From Hyphomicrobiales bacterium (GTDB taxonomy: Bacteria; Pseudomonadota; Alphaproteobacteria; Rhizobiales; Kaistiaceae), in NCBI GenBank assembly GCA_017305815.1, contig JAFKJZ010000239.1, positions 1 through 6,557 on the forward strand: a stretch of 6,557 bases of DNA, given 5' to 3'. The notes under the pieces were generated by a model. The model did no database searches and was not told where the DNA came from. It saw only the letters and a program-made list of their open reading frames with translations. Below, piece after piece: positions 5,829 to 6,557 of the stretch. Every line of letters begins with the position of its first letter. The stretch's first letter is position 1. A program made the position numbers and the translations under genes.

Positions 5829-6557
5829 TCAGGAATTCGGCGCCTCAACGATCGGGTAGGCAGAGGAAAAGATCTCGCGCACAGGCGGATGGCCGATGGT
5901 CCGTTCCGGGTACTTCGCCATCAGGCCCTCGAACTGGACTTGCGCGCGGGCGCTGTCGGCGGTGAAGTCGACGCCGGGAATGGCGCGGTCTTCCATCACG
6001 GCCCGGCCGTCGACGAAAACGCTGCGCACGTCGCGGCCGCTGCCGGTCAGCATCAACGTCTGGATCGGTTCGATGATCTGGCCCAGATCCGCATTGCCGA
6101 GATCGAACACGGTGATGTCGGCCCGGGCGCCGGGAGCGAGGCGACCAAGATCCGGTCGTCCCAGCGCATCGGCGCCGCCGAGCGTCGCCGCGTCGAAATA
6201 GTCCTCGGAGCGGAGGTTGGAGATCGTACGGTCGAGTACCCGCGAGATCATCATGCCGACCTGCATGTTGAGGATCATGTCCGGCGGCGCCGTGTCGGTG
6301 CCGAGCGCCATGCGCAATCCCATCGCCTTGTGGCTGGCAAAGCTCGCCAGCGCATCGCCATGCCGGGCGGCGACCAGCGGGCAATGGACGACCACCGCGC
6401 CGCGCTCCAGCAGGGTTAACAGATCGTTGCCAGGTTCATCCATATTGCGGGACGGACTGACATAGGTGCCGTGCGGCAGCAGCGTGTTTGGCGTCAGGAA
6501 TCCGAGGCTGTCGAGCCATTCGACCGAGGTCTTGCCGTGCAGGCGGCGGACCGTGTC
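5829..6557 (-). CDS. Amidohydrolase of the ATZ/TRZ (chlorohydrolase/deaminase-like) group, N-terminus outside the window
   Basis: The frame enters from the window edge and gives the last 242 residues of a metal-dependent hydrolase; full-length relatives have about 450-480, so roughly half is missing, including the HxH metal motif. Fragment residues 7-34 (HGKTSVEWLDSLGFL, then LLPHGTYVS) carry H29, equivalent to a conserved metal or catalytic His. HCPLVAARHG follows at 58-67, then GTDTAPPDM with D88, the conserved active-site Asp. Further on, GGADALGRPDLGRLAPGARADI is the usual return to the C-terminal beta-sandwich, and SVFVDGRAVMEDR is its typical end. The group hydrolyses C-N or C-Cl bonds, often deaminating or dechlorinating N-heterocycles. 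Canonical members read HCPxSN; here the Asn is replaced in an HCPLVAARHG variant, so the substrate class is open. The stop at 5829 is 177 bp from the GntR start, so it may be a separate transcript. No signal peptide can be judged. Confidence 0.9.
   Translation of the reverse strand, partial: DTVRRLHGKTSVEWLDSLGFLTPNTLLPHGTYVSPSRNMDEPGNDLLTLLERGAVVVHCPLVAARHGDALASFASHKAMGLRMALGTDTAPPDMILNMQVGMMISRVLDRTISNLRSEDYFDAATLGGADALGRPDLGRLAPGARADITVFDLGNADLGQIIEPIQTLMLTGSGRDVRSVFVDGRAVMEDRAIPGVDFTADSARAQVQFEGLMAKYPERTIGHPPVREIFSSAYPIVEAPNS

Noticed and set aside
5052..6419. A 455-codon plus-strand frame across the GntR and amidohydrolase genes
   Set aside because: It runs through two recognisable minus-strand genes and the non-coding gap between them, has no ribosome site that I can see, and resembles no protein family.

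Overview
The window is GC-rich DNA, and all five genes are read from the minus strand. Codon choice favours G or C at third positions. Two candidate promoters resemble the alphaproteobacterial housekeeping pattern (CTTGAC / CTATAT). The protein styles also suggest an alphaproteobacterium, probably of the Hyphomicrobiales. That placement is an inference; no rRNA or other phylogenetic marker is present.

In transcription order, from the high-coordinate end to the low: (1) positions 6557-5829 hold the C-terminal half of an ATZ/TRZ-type amidohydrolase whose start lies outside the window. (2) Positions 5651-4977 hold a short GntR-family regulator of the FCD subgroup. Its promoter carries a near-palindromic TTaGTATACaAA site. 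(3) Positions 4980-4327 hold an FMN-binding flavin reductase-like protein that overlaps the regulator by an ATGA and so is probably translationally coupled to it. (4) Positions 4139-3009 hold a periplasmic adaptor (membrane fusion protein) behind its own candidate promoter. (5) Positions 2955-1 hold an RND multidrug-type efflux permease (HAE1 class), missing only its last few dozen residues at the window edge.

There are two functional blocks. Positions 1-4230 are a standard adaptor-permease efflux operon; no outer-membrane channel is in view, so it is either just outside or supplied elsewhere. Positions 4327-6557 look like part of a small catabolic or detoxification locus: an amidohydrolase, a probably autoregulated GntR repressor and a flavin reductase. 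Its substrate cannot be read from the sequence.

Most of the window is conventional. The points most worth a second look are the GntR regulator, whose effector domain appears to lack about 20-30 residues, the palindrome placed inside its promoter spacer, the amidohydrolase with a non-canonical HCP motif, and the hairpin plus duplicated Shine-Dalgarno element between adaptor and permease. I found no RNA genes, CRISPR arrays, insertion sequences or attachment sites. Very long open frames on the plus strand opposite the efflux genes are composition artefacts.
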